Counted from the first letter of the stretch, positions 37,601 through 49,949 are shown. The stretch: 64,000 nucleotides of DNA from Ectocarpus siliculosus (GCA_000310025.1 FN649731.1:1378984-1442983); one strand, 5' to 3'. Notes: a model not told the origin generated them from the letters alone. Numbers and translations are program-made.

Positions 37601-40600
37601 GAATGCAGCGTCAGCACAGCCTTATCTTCATCTCGGCCTTGGAGGACCCTACTCCAGAAGTGGTGTCCTATATCGACTTTCAGTCGTACCCCGATTTTAA
37701 CATGTCCCACGAGGGCTATCTCAAGTGGGGCGAAAACGCGGTAAGCGCAAACGAAGAATACACCAATGTCATGAGTAGGACCTGCCTCAGCAACTACAGT
37801 AGTTGCGCACGGAGCAATGACGCTCAAACGTATATTCGTTCAATAGGAGCGTTGACGATTCTCACCCGTTTCTCGCCGCCGTTGAGGGTTGATATTTGAT
37901 TTCTCCGTATTCTCCTTTTGTCTCTGTTTCTTCCGCTCTAAGGCTGAAAGTTCAGTACTTTTGGGATTTGCGCTAACCGTTTCATGTACATTTGCACAAG
38001 TTCGAATGTCCGATCTCGTCTAACCTAGTGTTTGGCATTGTTAGCTGTCTCTGAGCGAGACGAGAGAGGCTTCAGAAGGACAACGTCCACACGAACCATT
38101 ATCCTTTTCACATGGCTGCGCTGCATGCCACCTCTTTGCGCCGCTCTCTAGCGTGCGCAACGTGACTAGCTTGGATCTGGTGACTCCTATTTAGCGCTGC
38201 TGTCGCAATGCAATATCGCATGTAAATTTTTGCCAGTTATCGCACTGGAAGAAACATTCGTTTGCGCGTTCACGATGAACTTCAAACATGCCACCGCCTG
38301 TTTTGTGCGTACTCCTGTTGAACCGGACCTTTGTTGCAACGGAAATGATCAGACTTGTGACTACCGGTACGCCACGCCTGGTACCTTCGAAGGGATGCAC
38401 TTCGAGCCGCGCTGCAGGCCCTGGTACCAAGACGCCCTCGACGAGGGCAATACTGGGTGCATCATCACTAACCCGTATGTTGACGCACACTCCTTCAAGC
38501 TCATTCTAACGGGTGCGGCACCCGTGTTCAACCCCTCCGGCAACCTTCTGGGAGTGGTCGGCTTGGACGTCAACTCTTCGGATATCGAGAGCACCATCAA
38601 AAACTTAACTATTATCGACGGGGAGGGCTACGCCTATCTGCTGGCCCCGGGAGGGGAAGGGCAGGTAGCCGTTCACAATTCCTTGGAGGACTACGGGCAA
38701 GAGCAGTACGTATACGATCTCGAGTCTGTGGTCGAGGAAGAGTTCGAACCCATTTTGACAAAAATGAACGAAAACTGCAATGGGTCGAAGGAGTACACGA
38801 TGAACGGGGAGACATGGCTGCTGGCGTGGAACCACGAAACGGTAAGCAGCTCGTCAACGGTAGCGGCGGCAACTTCGGGGACGGATGCTGATGAAGTGTG
38901 CGATGGCTTTATCGTTGTCGTTACCGTCAGCAAGTCGGCCCTCTTGGAGGTGAGTGACAGGTGTTGTTTCTGTCGTCAAGAGATGGCCTGGCGTTCTTTG
39001 TGCGCAGACATCACATTTGTATGAATCTGTCGGCGTTGATTGCTCTCCTATACCAATCGCTCGCGACTTACCTGAAACGTGCACAATATGTGACTGGTCG
39101 TGGGTCTTGTTTCGTTTCTCAACCTCCTACTGTCTTCTGTACGATAAAAGCGATGCGCCCACGTGAAGCTGGCAACCAGCATAGCACAGCGATACATATG
39201 GTCGTTGAGCTGGATCCGGTTTGAATTCAAGAGTCATGGACGGCATCCGTTTCGGCTTTTTCCACATCAGACTTGCATTACACATTGGTCACTGAGTTCA
39301 CCTGACCTAGGCCGAAGCCTGGAGCCAGTGTCCGTCGTCTGCGATGCCTGTGATGCTCGTGATCATGGGTTGGATATTGTAAGGGGAATTTCCAGCCTAT
39401 TTTTCGTATCTTCCAGGTTGTTTTCCATGTTGGAACCACACTTTTCTGTGCCCTGAGCCGTGTTGCCCATAGATCAACCGCTCTGCGTCCATCGGATGTA
39501 TCTGTGATTTCCGTTGCTAAATTACCGTGATAACTGGCATTGTCATCAGGCATTCTCAGAGACGGAAGACGATATTCGCTATTTCGTCGCCCTGGCGAGC
39601 ATCATCATGGCGGCGGTGCTGCTGGTGATCGGCTGCTGCACCGGCGGATCCGCCCGCATCTTGTCAACAAGCATTACCGAGCCCGTCAATCAGTTGGTGG
39701 ATGTTGTTCATGCATTGAACCGGCGTGATTTCGCCGAGAAGGTACGTGTGCACACATGCCTCGAATTAGCACCGGTGGCGTTCAAATGTAGCAGTAGCAA
39801 GTGTTGACGTGGAAATTGGTCGAAACAGAGGCCGCTCGCCGTTGAAAGCGCAAACGTAAACTTTTGACTCCTCGAGCGCTTGTGTGCTATAACATACCTT
39901 CTCAATATTGTTCTCCATTTGGGTTTCGCAGTGCGCACCAACACGTCTTTGAGACCGTTTCGTTTTCGTGGCATGCACTTGTGTTGAAGGCCCCCGGGAC
40001 GTGGATTGTAAACGACGTGACGTCGCCCGAGGTGGAAGAACTGATGACGGCGTTCCAGGCCATGACCACCGTCGTGAAGTTCGCCAACATTAGGGTAAAC
40101 CACGGCGACATTGACGTGGCCCAACAAAACTACATTGAAGCCAAGGTCCTCTTCCTGAAGCTGGGAAACGAGCGGGGAGTTGGCATCGTGCATAACAACT
40201 TGGGCAGTGTGTACACGCTCCAGGCGCGCGAGTTTGCTAAGCAGGCCGCCGCGGAGACGGACAAGGCGAAAGCTGACCTTCTCATGGAAAAGGCGGACGA
40301 AAAGTTTTACGATGCAGTGACGAACTATCAGGTAAGCCATCAGGACTGGGGCGCAGGAATTGCCGCCTCGTTTTTCGTCCTCATTCGAGTGTTGTCTGAC
40401 TCGAATCTATTTCTGACGCGCTGGCAGCACGCCAACCCACCCGACGGAACTCGTGCATCGTTTCATGTCTTTTTTCGCTACTGGGGTGCTTTGCATCCCT
40501 GCACAAACTTGACAATAACGTTGTATTTTTCCTACCCACGTTTGAACGTGTTGTTTATGTGTTTTTAGGTGGCGATCGATGACGCCTTCTTGCTGTGCGC

Positions 40601-43600
40601 AGGACAGGATCAGATTCACGAAGACGACAGCGACAACGGCGGCATCGACGACTACGCCAACAGAGGAGGGGAGTTCAAGGAAGGGCAGCCACGACAGTCT
40701 GGTTCAAGGCCCGACGTCGAACAGGGGTCTGGAGTTGCAGGCGGGTCGAGGATCATGAGTAACCATGGCTATCGACACGTGAGCGCTCGCAGGGCTAGCA
40801 GCACCTACAGTGTCTCTCGCCTATCCTTGGACAACCCCAACTCGGCGCTCGCTCTCGACCTCCAGCTAGCGAACCGGAAGCTAAACCTTGCTTTATGCCT
40901 GGCCACCAAAGGCTTCAGCGGTGTGCCCTTGGGGAGACCCCCCGACCTCAACGCGGTCAATCACGCCAGACGGCTCCTAAACGAATGCGCCACGCTGGCG
41001 GCGAACAGGAACGATCCCAAAGGTGACCAGCGACATGTGGAGTGCCTCCTCGAAGTCGCGAAGCTCGAGCGCCAGGCGGGTCGCAGCAAAGAGGCCTTTG
41101 AGGCCCTGGATACTGCCCAGCGCGTGGTGATGGATTCCCAAGGTGTTGGCGGCGCGGGCAGTGCCCATCGCACGGCCGGCCTCGGCAACCCTGTCAGTAT
41201 TGGAATCGCCGTCCCTCCGCCGGAAGGAGTCTCACTGTCCGCGCCCTTGGCGGCGCTTAGGCAGCAGGTCCTGGTGGCGCGTGGGGAGCACTGCGTCGCT
41301 TCCGGTAAACCCAATGAAGCCATCGAGCACTGGACGGATGCTGTCGTCGGTTGCGGAGACAGAATGGACGTGGTTGCGGTACGAGGTGCATTGATGGGTC
41401 TCCGCAAGCTGGCCGAGAACGGGTTGAAGTTCCCGAAGACGCTCATGGATGCCCTGGGCTTTTCAGATTTGGAGCCAAACCGCACGGTGGGCGTCGATCA
41501 GCTCGTGGCGGCCGTGGACGAGGCCCTGGCAAAGCTAGACTCCGTGGCGAAGAAGTCCGGGACAGCGGTGCCGGCCGTGGAGGCGACCAAAGTTGACCTG
41601 TGCTTCGTCATGGACTGCACGCGCTCGGTAAGTCGACGAGGAGCGCTACGCTGGTGTCATTTGGCTATTGTCTTGGTCGGAGGTGTTATAGATATGGCCG
41701 GATGGAATCAACTAAGGGACCCGCTCTCGATTATCCCACGCCGTTGTGCTTCGTGCGGTCGATGTACCTTAGTTTTATGCTTGGCGACGGAAGTCGTTGG
41801 AGTTTGCTTGGGAGGAATAACACCTTCTTACCGTCTTTCCTGGTTGTCGAGAAGGCCCCCACAATGAATACATTACGTATAGAAGGGAGACACTGCACAG
41901 AAGATTTGGATGCCAAGTCAGCGCGCGCATGGGGGGTGTTGTTGCCGTGCTATTTTCTTTTGTTCAGGAGAGGTGAGGTGAGACGTAGGAATTTCTGGAA
42001 TTGTTGGGTGTGTCTCGTACTCGGGTTTTTCCAGCCTGACCACCACGTGCACAGAGCTGACCGTGCGGACCTGCGGTGGAACATGTCCCTGCTGCTTCAT
42101 TGTTGTTTTTCTCAATTCGTCTGCGAATGCCAGATGCAGAGTTGGATCGAACAGGCAAGAAGCAAGTTGATTGACATCATCGAGCAGGCGAAGAAGGATG
42201 TGGACAACCTTGAGCTCCGCGTGGCCTTCGTAGGGTAAGTCAAACGCATGAAATATGGTCGAAGTAGTGGAATATGCTACAGATAACACCAACAAGGCAG
42301 CAGGCCCGACATTGTTGGGCTTGTCCTCCCTGTTCTGTGGACGTGTTGTACGATTTTGAGACGGTATTGTGTTTTCGTAATTTTCTAGGCCCATCCGATG
42401 GTTGTTTTCATTGGCTGCCGAACTCAGCTTTTCCCGGGCTGTGCGTCGGATTTCGACATTGATGTACACGTATCCCTTGCCTTCCGCAGCCAGCAGTAAC
42501 CAGATCTCAGGGAAACAACAAACAGGTATGATTTGACTACGTCATGGTACCACTGAAGTCGTACCAAATCCGTCCATTTTTTTGCTATTTTTCCCTCTCG
42601 TTGAACGGCGGCCGCTCACAGGTACCGAGACTTCGGAGACAAAGAGCGATGCGAGGGTCCTTACGACTTCCACACGGAGGACAAAATTCCCCAGCTTCTC
42701 GAGAAGCTGAATCGCATCAAGGCTACCGGAGGTATATCTATGCGCTTTGGCCAGTTGTCGTCAGCCTACACCCCGTACCCATCCGGGGGATCGGGGTGCT
42801 TGTTGCGAACAGCTGCTGCTGCTATATTCAATGTTTCGTCGGGTAGTCCACAACCCCCCGTCCCCCCTCCCCACGTCCCTCTCCTTCCTGTCTCCCTATG
42901 GTATTCGGTTTTTCTCCGGCAACCTAACATCACGTCACTCTGCATCACCGACCTCCACGCTGCCCACACCATAACCGTACACCGGTAGGCAAAGACGTGC
43001 CCGAGGACATTGCCGGAGGGTTGCAAAATGCAACTCAACTGTCGTGGGAGAGCCCCATCCGCCTATGCATGCTCATCGCAGACGCGCCGTGCCACGGCTC
43101 GATGTACCATAGCTGCAGGGACAACTACCCGACGGGCTGCCCGAAAGGACTCGATCCGTCCAAGCTGCTCTACAAGTTGCAGGTGTGTGAGCAGCCAAGT
43201 GCAACACATGTATACAAATTCCCACGACGGCGATCATTACTGCGTGTGGTGTGTCGTGTCGTGTTTTGAACCCTTGTTATCCGTGCTCTTGACCCGGGTT
43301 TTATTCGTCTCTTGGATACTTCGGGCTGCTGCTCCTCTGCGCATGCTGCTGCTGCTGCTGCTGCTCATGCTCATGCTGCTGCTTCTGCTTCAGCAGCAGA
43401 CTTTTGCCACGCTGCATGAATGAATTATGTCGCCCATGGCAGACCTGCTCCAGACTCCATTCGTCTTGAAAGAATTCCCGCCCTAGTTTGTTCATTTTCG
43501 GGTGCGGAGACAGTTGTCTTCCATTTTTCTGGTAAGGAGGATAGCCCGTGTGGGTGCGAAGAATAGCTACTGTGAGAGTTACGGTTGAGCATCTTCTGAA

Positions 43601-44059
43601 AGGATGGATGTGGGCCGAATGATACTCGTTCCTTCGCCGGAGTTTCAAGATGAGCACTGCGTGCTGTAGACGTTGCCTGGTTTGTTGATTATACCGACAA
43701 GGGGCGTTTCGTCGAAAACGTATTCCACACGTTGCACGTCCGTTGCCTCTCGTTCCGTTGGCGCCCCCGTCTCAATTTATGCGTCATCCCGTTCCCCTTC
43801 TCTCCCCTTCCCTCCCGTTCACAAAATCAACCCGCAAACACCAACAATTTCCAGTACGAGCTCGGAGTGGATTTCTACTTCGTCCGCATCACTGGCATCA
43901 CTGACAAGTGAGCAACTCTCGTTCGTCACGGTTATGCCGGCATCGCGTGCCTCAGACACATGATGCATTTCGCGATCGATAATCACATGGGTAGAAGCGC
44001 CCTCGACTTGGCACGTCTCTGTCTGCCGGTCCATCTGTCTGCGTGCGTGCGTGCGTGCG

Positions 44060-44091
<32 letters not shown>

Positions 44092-44416
44092 AGTCTAGCT
44101 GTTTGTCTCCTCTGCCTGTTGACCTGTTTTTTTGTTCGTCTTTGTGTCTCTAATCTCTTCATCCGATCATTTGCGCGGTGTAACTCATTGACCGATCGAC
44201 CACTCCAGAATGATCAGTGTCCTTCAGAACACGGTGACGGGATACACTTCGGATCGCAACCACGCACGCCGACGGCCTCTCAAGGGCACCGCGAACACCG
44301 AGCCAAAGTTCATGGTGCATGACCTAGGCTGCAACGATCACCGTTTCCTTGACATCGTGGTAGAGTCCGTCAAGGCAAGCGCTGGCATCAACCTCCGCAT
44401 CGAAGTTTACTGTTGA
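31672..44416 (+). CDS. Gene C: complete Cache/TPR/vWA transmembrane receptor
   Basis: Exons: 31672-31893, 35895-36097, 37506-37740, 38353-38949, 39550-39741, 39990-40331, 40569-41627, 42134-42234, 42622-42731, 42989-43182, 43855-43907 and 44209-44416; 1172 codons close in frame with stop TGA. Protein: membrane helix about 33-58 (VVGVLLILLGQVLLTLAAV), outside helical part 75-142, double Cache about 143-419 (EPRCRPWYQDA, TGAAPVFN, GVVGLDVN), second helix about 430-452, HAMP-like EPVNQLVDVVHAL, TPR from about 484 (GIVHNNLGSVYTL), vWA about 940-1171 with DCTRS (946-950), YRDFGD, IADAPCHGSMYH and ITDKMI. No alpha-kinase domain follows. An upstream in-frame ATG at 31516 exists; 31672 was chosen because MATPSRG begins the conserved-looking cytoplasmic tail, so the start is uncertain. 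The first intron is 4 kb and full of repeats. The metal-site Gly of A and B is Arg here. Confidence 0.87.
32870..33340. repeat. Tandem duplication in first intron of gene C
   Basis: Two units of about 225-245 bases, each running from ccgctg(c) and tatctctcctctc through ccgccgatagcta, cacaccctg and ctcgctgtggtgtgtg to the cccccttgt(c/t)catg block. Confidence 0.75.
33628..33871. other. Assembly gap (244 N)
   Basis: Run of N within the first intron of gene C. It is flanked by a poly-C stretch plus part of a SINE-like head on the left and by SINE-like copy 2 on the right. Confidence 1.
33872..34390 (-). repeat. SINE-like repeat, copy 2
   Basis: Closest relative of 11190-11700, inserted in the first intron of gene C. 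It ends in a long poly-C run beside gacgatgagac, as the other copies end near C-rich tracts. Confidence 0.6.
34580..34920. repeat. Degenerate tandem repeat in first intron of gene C
   Basis: Three to four diverged units of about 80-105 bases built from caggttgccgatg, gtgcaaggtg(c/t), tggaggttg and gcact. Confidence 0.55.
35574..35810 (+). other. Unrecognised open frame in first intron of gene C
   Basis: A 78-codon frame that is Pro/Lys-rich and then charged helical (TVRKHLALFRRASESSKH). No family was recognised, and it ends 85 bases before exon 2. Probably chance or a transposon fragment rather than an alternative exon. Confidence 0.2.
36150..36720 (+). mobile_element. Relative of the AATCTTG element, in intron 2 of gene C
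   Basis: Reverse-complement relative of 26000-26290. Shared blocks are ttgttcca(t/a)tgctg, caacccga, tgcacgt(c/a)tctcacta, ttgggtgtggggtgattcg and gtcgcacacga. The left end has ccaagattttct near 36200; the right end was not found. Confidence 0.55.
36874..37395 (-). other. Unrecognised 173-codon frame in intron 2 of gene C
   Basis: Open on the minus strand with a plausible protein composition (RRRQPKLERRVRDG, FVWWVKLLPHVRP). No known domain. Its place beside a DNA-transposon remnant suggests a transposon protein fragment. Confidence 0.3.
43340..43402 (+). repeat. CTG-rich microsatellite in intron of gene C
   Basis: Interrupted (ctg)n, longest pure run seven units. Confidence 0.8.
44041..44090 (+). 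repeat. Tetranucleotide microsatellite in last intron of gene C
   Basis: (gcgt)n passing into (gcct)n, about 45 bases. Confidence 0.85.
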
Positions 44417-45875
44417 CGAGGAGCAGAAGTTTTTCCAACGGCCGACAAGGATGCAACATTTGTTATGTTCGGCCCCATGCCCAAGGTAGTTATGAGGAGG
44501 AGAGCATCGTTATTTGGGCGGCGGTTAAAGTTGCATGGTTGTGAGGTTTCCGGTGCTTTACAAGTACAGAAACGAAGAGAAGGTGGGCACATATTTTCGA
44601 CTTTGGCTCTCGGTTCATGTTTTGCGGTTTCGTATGTACGCACTCTGTCGCGATCTTTTGTGGGCTTGGTGCCGGAATCAGTCGATCAACACGATCGCAG
44701 AGGGCAATAACAGTGTGGGGTTACTACCTTGAGGCGTGATTCAGCGGGTGGGGGCACAAAATTTTGTCGAAAGTCAAACCCGGTGAATGGAGGGTAGGGC
44801 CCGCCGTCCTCTCTGGTGGATGTATGAAGTATTTTGTCGGGAAACCTTCGGGGAGTACCGAAGGGGAGGAGTTTCTAGGAGAAGAGTGTGCCGTAACGGT
44901 CTAGCCTGTCGCTTGAGTTGTAAGTCGGAGTTGCGAGGGATTAGTTCGATTTGCTGAGTATTCATTTCTGTGGCCCACTAAAAAGCGGTGTCGGTAGTAG
45001 ATGTTTTGAGTACCAATGGACGAGCGGCTATTCCTGCCAGTACCCGAATTTGGCTCGACGGACGGAATATGGCAGGGCCAGATGCACACATACGAACCGA
45101 TGTGGTGATGACATCAGCAGGTTGATCATGTGCCTCAAATATTGCAGCGGAAACGTAGGTCACCCTTTCCGTGAGTGGCATGCTTGATGGATGTAGTTGA
45201 TCAGTGCATCAGACGTTACAGCGCAATTGGGTGAATTAAGATCACTCGTCCAGAAAAGCGGTCCTGTCAAGCAAAGACTGCTGTACAAACTATTCATGTT
45301 TTTGACGTTTATCTGGGGGGCATTCTCGTTGGATTGAGCGTTCCCAAGTTCTGTGGGTCATATTTGCTTGCCACGCTGCAGTGTTTGGCAAAAGCCCGAT
45401 ACTCCATTTTTTACCTTGCAGTAGTACAGACGAACCGCCGCGTAAGAACTTCTTTTATTCAACCTCTTTTATGTTGAGGCTCGTTTCTTGTTTTCTCTGT
45501 GGGGTAACCCACATCGACTACAATATTGCTGTTTTATTTTGAGAATATTTCAGTTGTTTTGGTCGAGTTCTTAAATTTGGTTCGTTTTGAGCCTGATTTT
45601 CTAGACTTGCAGGTTCTTAGGTGGTGGCGCGTACTGTATGGTGCATATTTTCAGCACTTTCCATTTTTTACTATATGCTACTATTGTTATAACAGTATCG
45701 TCGGCGTTGCGTATTGTGCCGGTGTGTGGAAGCCAGTAGCAACCGTAAGAGTTCCCTCGAATCCATGTGGGTGCGTTTCATTCGAGAGGCAAACGCATGA
45801 GGCGTGTGCGGCGAGTTTTTAATAGTTTAGTTTCTACCTTCTTCGCATGTGGCAACTTTGCCAGCTCCAGACTTG
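44417..45875. other. 3' flank of gene C
   Basis: Holds the 3' UTR of gene C. No further exon was recognised, and in particular no alpha-kinase sequence. Confidence 0.5.
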
Positions 45876-46045
45876 GAGGGCTATTATAATAATATTCGGA
45901 GTAGACTACGTGGTACATTTCAACTGCCTTTAGGTGGACAGCGTGTGCCAATGTGCCAATGAGGGCAATAATAATAATAATATTTGGAGTAGACTAATAT
46001 ATTTCAACGGCCATTAGGTGGACAGCGTGTGCCAATACTCCAAAG
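45876..46045. repeat. 85-bp tandem duplication
   Basis: Two units begin gagggc and share ggagtagact, taggtggacagcgtgtgcca and an (ata)n stretch that differs in length. Confidence 0.75.
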
Positions 46046-46133
46046 GGAAGAACCAGGACCAGTCGACATGCTCCAGTCACTTGGGGGCAACTGGGGGCCA
46101 ATAAACAATGGGTACCAGCAGAGTGAATAAACT

Positions 46134-46370
46134 TCAACAATGCAACAAGTCATCATCTTCCGTATGAAAGGAAACAAGCCGCCGAACAGCCTTACAAGGC
46201 AGAATGCAGCGCACCCTCCACGTGACTCGCCGAATGCCTGGCGCTTCGCGCTTGTGATGTGTTAGTAGTCTGGTCGGTTGAAAACCGGGCGTGCTCCGTC
46301 CCGGGTAGGGATGAGAGGTCAATGGTCTGAAGACTACGGCATGCACGGCTATGAGTACACCCCCCCAAAC
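46134..46370 (-). repeat. SINE-like repeat, copy 3
   Basis: Keeps gcagcgcaccct, gcttcgcgctt, gtgctccgtcccgg, gacta cggcatgcac (tagged as gactacggcatgcac) and a C-rich right edge; it lacks the left part of copies 1 and 2. Confidence 0.6.
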
Positions 46371-47019
46371 CGTTGACGAATAGAGCCATCCCCTTAATCG
46401 TAGCTAGATTGTTGAGGGAACACACTGAGCAGCAAGGTGTACCTACAGCACGAACCCGCCTTCTCCGCACTTTGAAAAACGCCGCCTTTGTACATGCCCT
46501 CTCGTTCTCCCATCCTCTGACACCTACACTACGGGATAACTCTACACCCATCCGTGGTCTTCGCAGCTTAGACAGAGTTGCCCATTTGGTGCCAACATAC
46601 GAAAAGAAGCTACGGCTCGTTTTCATGGAAAACAACAGTTGTTCGAGTTTGATCAATAAGCTAGAGCTGCACTAGATCGGCATCTACAAATAATTTAGCA
46701 CCTATCGGGATACGCGCCGTTAGGGTGGTGTAGGTTCGAATTTGCTCTGACGACGCATGACACCGCAAAAACATGAAAGAATCGGCCCTCGGCCAGGCCT
46801 GCGCCAGATGGGTTCATAAATACTCGCTGTCGCCTCCACAGCAGCATTTAGTTGCTGCTGCCTGACGACCACCCCGGGTCACGTGTACGCTACAGGTTGA
46901 CAGTTCCACAACCCCAAGAAACAATTTCGAAGAACACTTACACACGTAGAAAGACAACTGCTCCAACATGAACTCATTCGAGAGGGCTTGCCCCTACTAA
47001 AAGCACCCGCACCCTGACG
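46371..47019. other. Intergenic, nothing recognised
   Basis: No gene or clear repeat found. Confidence 0.4.
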
Positions 47020-48840
47020 ATGACGTCTTGCGTGCTCTCTGCCTTTGGGTGGCATTGTCACATACCTTCTTGGTTTTGGAGTAGAGAGGCAGTCAGGTAT
47101 GGTTTTCGAGGAAAACAACGGGGGAGCAGATCCGAGACAGTTGAACAGGGGATTCGCGGTCCTGCCTCACGTGCCGAGATGTGGCTTGGTTTCACCCCAT
47201 CAGACGATTGTTTTCTGCAACAAAGAATCCCGTACCAAGGCCGCTGTTCGCTTGCAGTACTGTACTGCATCCATTCCGTTTCTCTTTTGGCAACCAACGT
47301 TCGCCGACAGTACCGCACCCTTTCTGTTCCTTTTCCAGCATCCCAAGAGGGCGTCAAAGGCGAAACCGCTCCACTCGTTCTCCGGGCTTTCCAACATCTC
47401 TCGTGGATAGCGCTCAACCGCTTGTCATTCAATTTCATTTTGGTGTATCAACAACTTGGGGGTCCACCGACCCCACATTCACGTGTCAGGCGCGTCGATG
47501 GTGGTACCGTGCAGGCACTCCATGTGAGGGTGACCGGTAGAGCAGTCCTCATTAAGAACGCGATTGCGGCACCTGTTTTGGGGGGGCAGGGCAGGGAGCG
47601 GGAGCGGAGGACGCGTTGGAATGTGAGGGCTTACGGCTCACCCATTCGTTGCTTGCCGTTGGCACTTAACCCTTGACCACGCATATTCACCAAGTTTGGG
47701 ACGGACCATCGTCGTTCGGAATCTCCGGTTCGCTACCGACATCACCGTTGGTGCTCTCACCAGTGTCACCATGTTTCGATTTCGAACTGGGTGGGTGGAG
47801 ACTGTGCTACTGTTTCCTGCAAAGCGGGGCATCAGGCACCCCCTCAATTTCGCGTTGTGATTGGAACATATTTGCAAGCTACAAACCGGGCAAACACGTA
47901 GCAATAGGTTTGGTGAGCTGTGAGGCGGAGGTGAACGAGAGGTACGCGCGATCAGGGCTCGGTGCGGGAACGCGGAGAGGATCTCTTCGCTCTGGCAGAG
48001 GGTAGGGCATTTCTGGGGCCCTCAGTGTTTCAGGATGTCTTCATGGCGATCATACCCCTCTGGTCAGTTCCCACCACACAACAAACGTTTCGTGTCAGCC
48101 ACTACAGTAGTTCCATCCTGGATACAGGGCTTTTCGAAACACGGGGATGCGGCCAGGCGTATCTGCTCCTTCCACGGTTCCCCCTCGATTGTTGAGATGT
48201 GGTGCCGATTGGCCAGAGCAATACTAACACTTGGTTAGTGTTTTATTGAAAGGAGCGAAGCACCTTCCCCTATTGAGCTCGCCCGTCAGGTCCGTGTCGT
48301 GGTATTCCCTGCGAGATTGCGTATTGTAGATACAGTGGATGGGCCTTTCGGCGAATCATTGTGTGAAATGATGGGTTTGGATGAAGCACCGATAGCTGCG
48401 CTAGCGAACTCGTAATTTCGTCGAGGACACGCATGAGGGCCGCTCTCAACCCAACGCATGCACCATGTACATGCCGTGGTTCTGCTCTCACGCCTACCGT
48501 GGATCAACCGCAACAAACGATGACCCTTCGCACATCGCTCTTACTTGTGACACGATCTTCCATAGCTAATTAAATGGCATTGGGCTACAGTTGCTCGATG
48601 CGGAAATGGAGGTACGGAGTATCCCACCCTTGTCGTTGTGGCAACCTGTCAGCGTCACCACTACACTCAGCAACCATGGCAAAGAATTAAATCGTGTTAC
48701 ACTCATTCCCACGGTCGAGAACATCGGCGTTCCTGTCCATCACAACTCACGACCGAACCGTGGATGTGATTTGGTAGCTCCAATAGTACCCACAGAGCGT
48801 CCGCAAAACCCACCGCGGCTGACCCTCCTAATGTGAGCAA
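47020..48840 (+). pseudogene. Possible decayed protein-coding region, family uncertain
   Basis: Several plus-strand frames of 70-218 codons follow one another but switch frame without convincing splice sites. Pieces such as TIVFCNKESRTKAAVRLQY and VSVTTTLSNHGKELNRVTL loosely recall beta-strand-rich MSP/ASH-type repeats of flagellar proteins. This is only a weak impression; it may equally be transposon debris. Confidence 0.2.
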
Positions 48841-49069
48841 CAGCACCATAGCGCCGAGAGCCGTTGACTACGTTGCGTCCAGCCCTGATGCACTCACCTT
48901 CTCTCTTAGGCATGGGATCAAAATGAGGTCCGCCCTCTACATTCCGTGAAAGTGCCTGCTGTCAAAAAGACCGGGTGGTGAGTCAAAAGGAATCGTTGCT
49001 ACTAGGCCTTCTTGTTCATAGTCTCAGGTTGTTTCTGTTGTTATGATGTTGTCTTCACAGCCAAAACCG

Positions 49070-49560
49070 TTCCGGTCTCTGCTCAGTACCTTCTAACATC
49101 CGTACCTGTCCGATTGACGCGGACAGCTTCCGTGATTACGGGCCAACTACCCTAAAAGGGCACACTAGGAATCATACGGAACCAGTAACTGGACTCAGAA
49201 AATGATCTAACGCGATCATAGCAGATCGCAAAAACAAATCGGGAGACGAGTCAACCCGGCAAGAGAAATGTACAGAAATGTAGAAAGTAGGTACAGTTCT
49301 TCCCAGACCAAAGTAAGAGAGAGAGAGCCCCCCGCTCGGCATGCAATGCCGAGCAATAACACAATGCACAAACATTAAGGATCGAAGGATCACCGATTGA
49401 GTTACTACCTAGATGGATGTATCCATGAATCCCTGCAGCACACCTGGGCCGGGATGTATTCGCCGCTGGGGTTACATAGGCCAAGCCAGCCCCGCACGCA
49501 GCCGCAAAGCCAATACGTGTGGGAGGTTCTAAAGATCACTCAACCGGAACAACGTAAGAA
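49070..49560 (+). repeat. Dispersed repeat, possible solo LTR, copy 1
   Basis: About 490 bases resembling 59845-60380, with shared gctcag(t/n)acctt, ctcggcatgc(a/g)atgccgag (a perfect hairpin), gtgtattc or gatgtattcg, and cgtgtggg(a/t)ggttct. It stands alone with no recognised interior, so solo LTR is a guess. Confidence 0.5.
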
Positions 49561-49614
49561 CACACCAAGACAATAATAACAACCCAAGCAGATCGGGGGG
49601 GGGGGGGGGGGGGG

Positions 49615-49714
49615 NNNNNNNNNNNNNNNNNNNNNNNNNNNNNNNNNNNNNNNNNNNNNNNNNNNNNNNNNNNNNNNNNNNNNNNNNNNNNNNNNNNNNN
49701 NNNNNNNNNNNNNN
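49615..49714. other. Assembly gap (100 N) in poly-G
   Basis: Exactly 100 N flanked on both sides by long G runs, so the gap was caused by a homopolymer. Confidence 1.
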
Positions 49715-49949
49715 GGGGGTGGGGGGGGGGGGGGGGGGGGGTACAGTGGCGCCAAAAATATGTAGACTAGAGGGATAAATGTGACTGGTTATCCCTGCGA
49801 CCACCTCCATCATATCCAGTCCTCTACACATATCTCGTTCCACGTTCTGCCACCTCCGTCCTGCTCTCCTCACCTGCCGCCATTTCTGCTAACCGGGTCT
49901 CTCGACACTTCCCCGTCCCCCCCCACCCCCGCCTCGGTGGTTGTTTCAG

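Noticed and set aside
43183-46130. An alpha-kinase domain after the vWA of gene C
   Set aside because: Searched for because this vWA type often accompanies it; no matching exon was seen after 44209-44416, and the same absence holds after the stop of gene B.
49540-49873. Proline-rich frames around the second gap
   Set aside because: They are translations of the poly-G homopolymer and N run.
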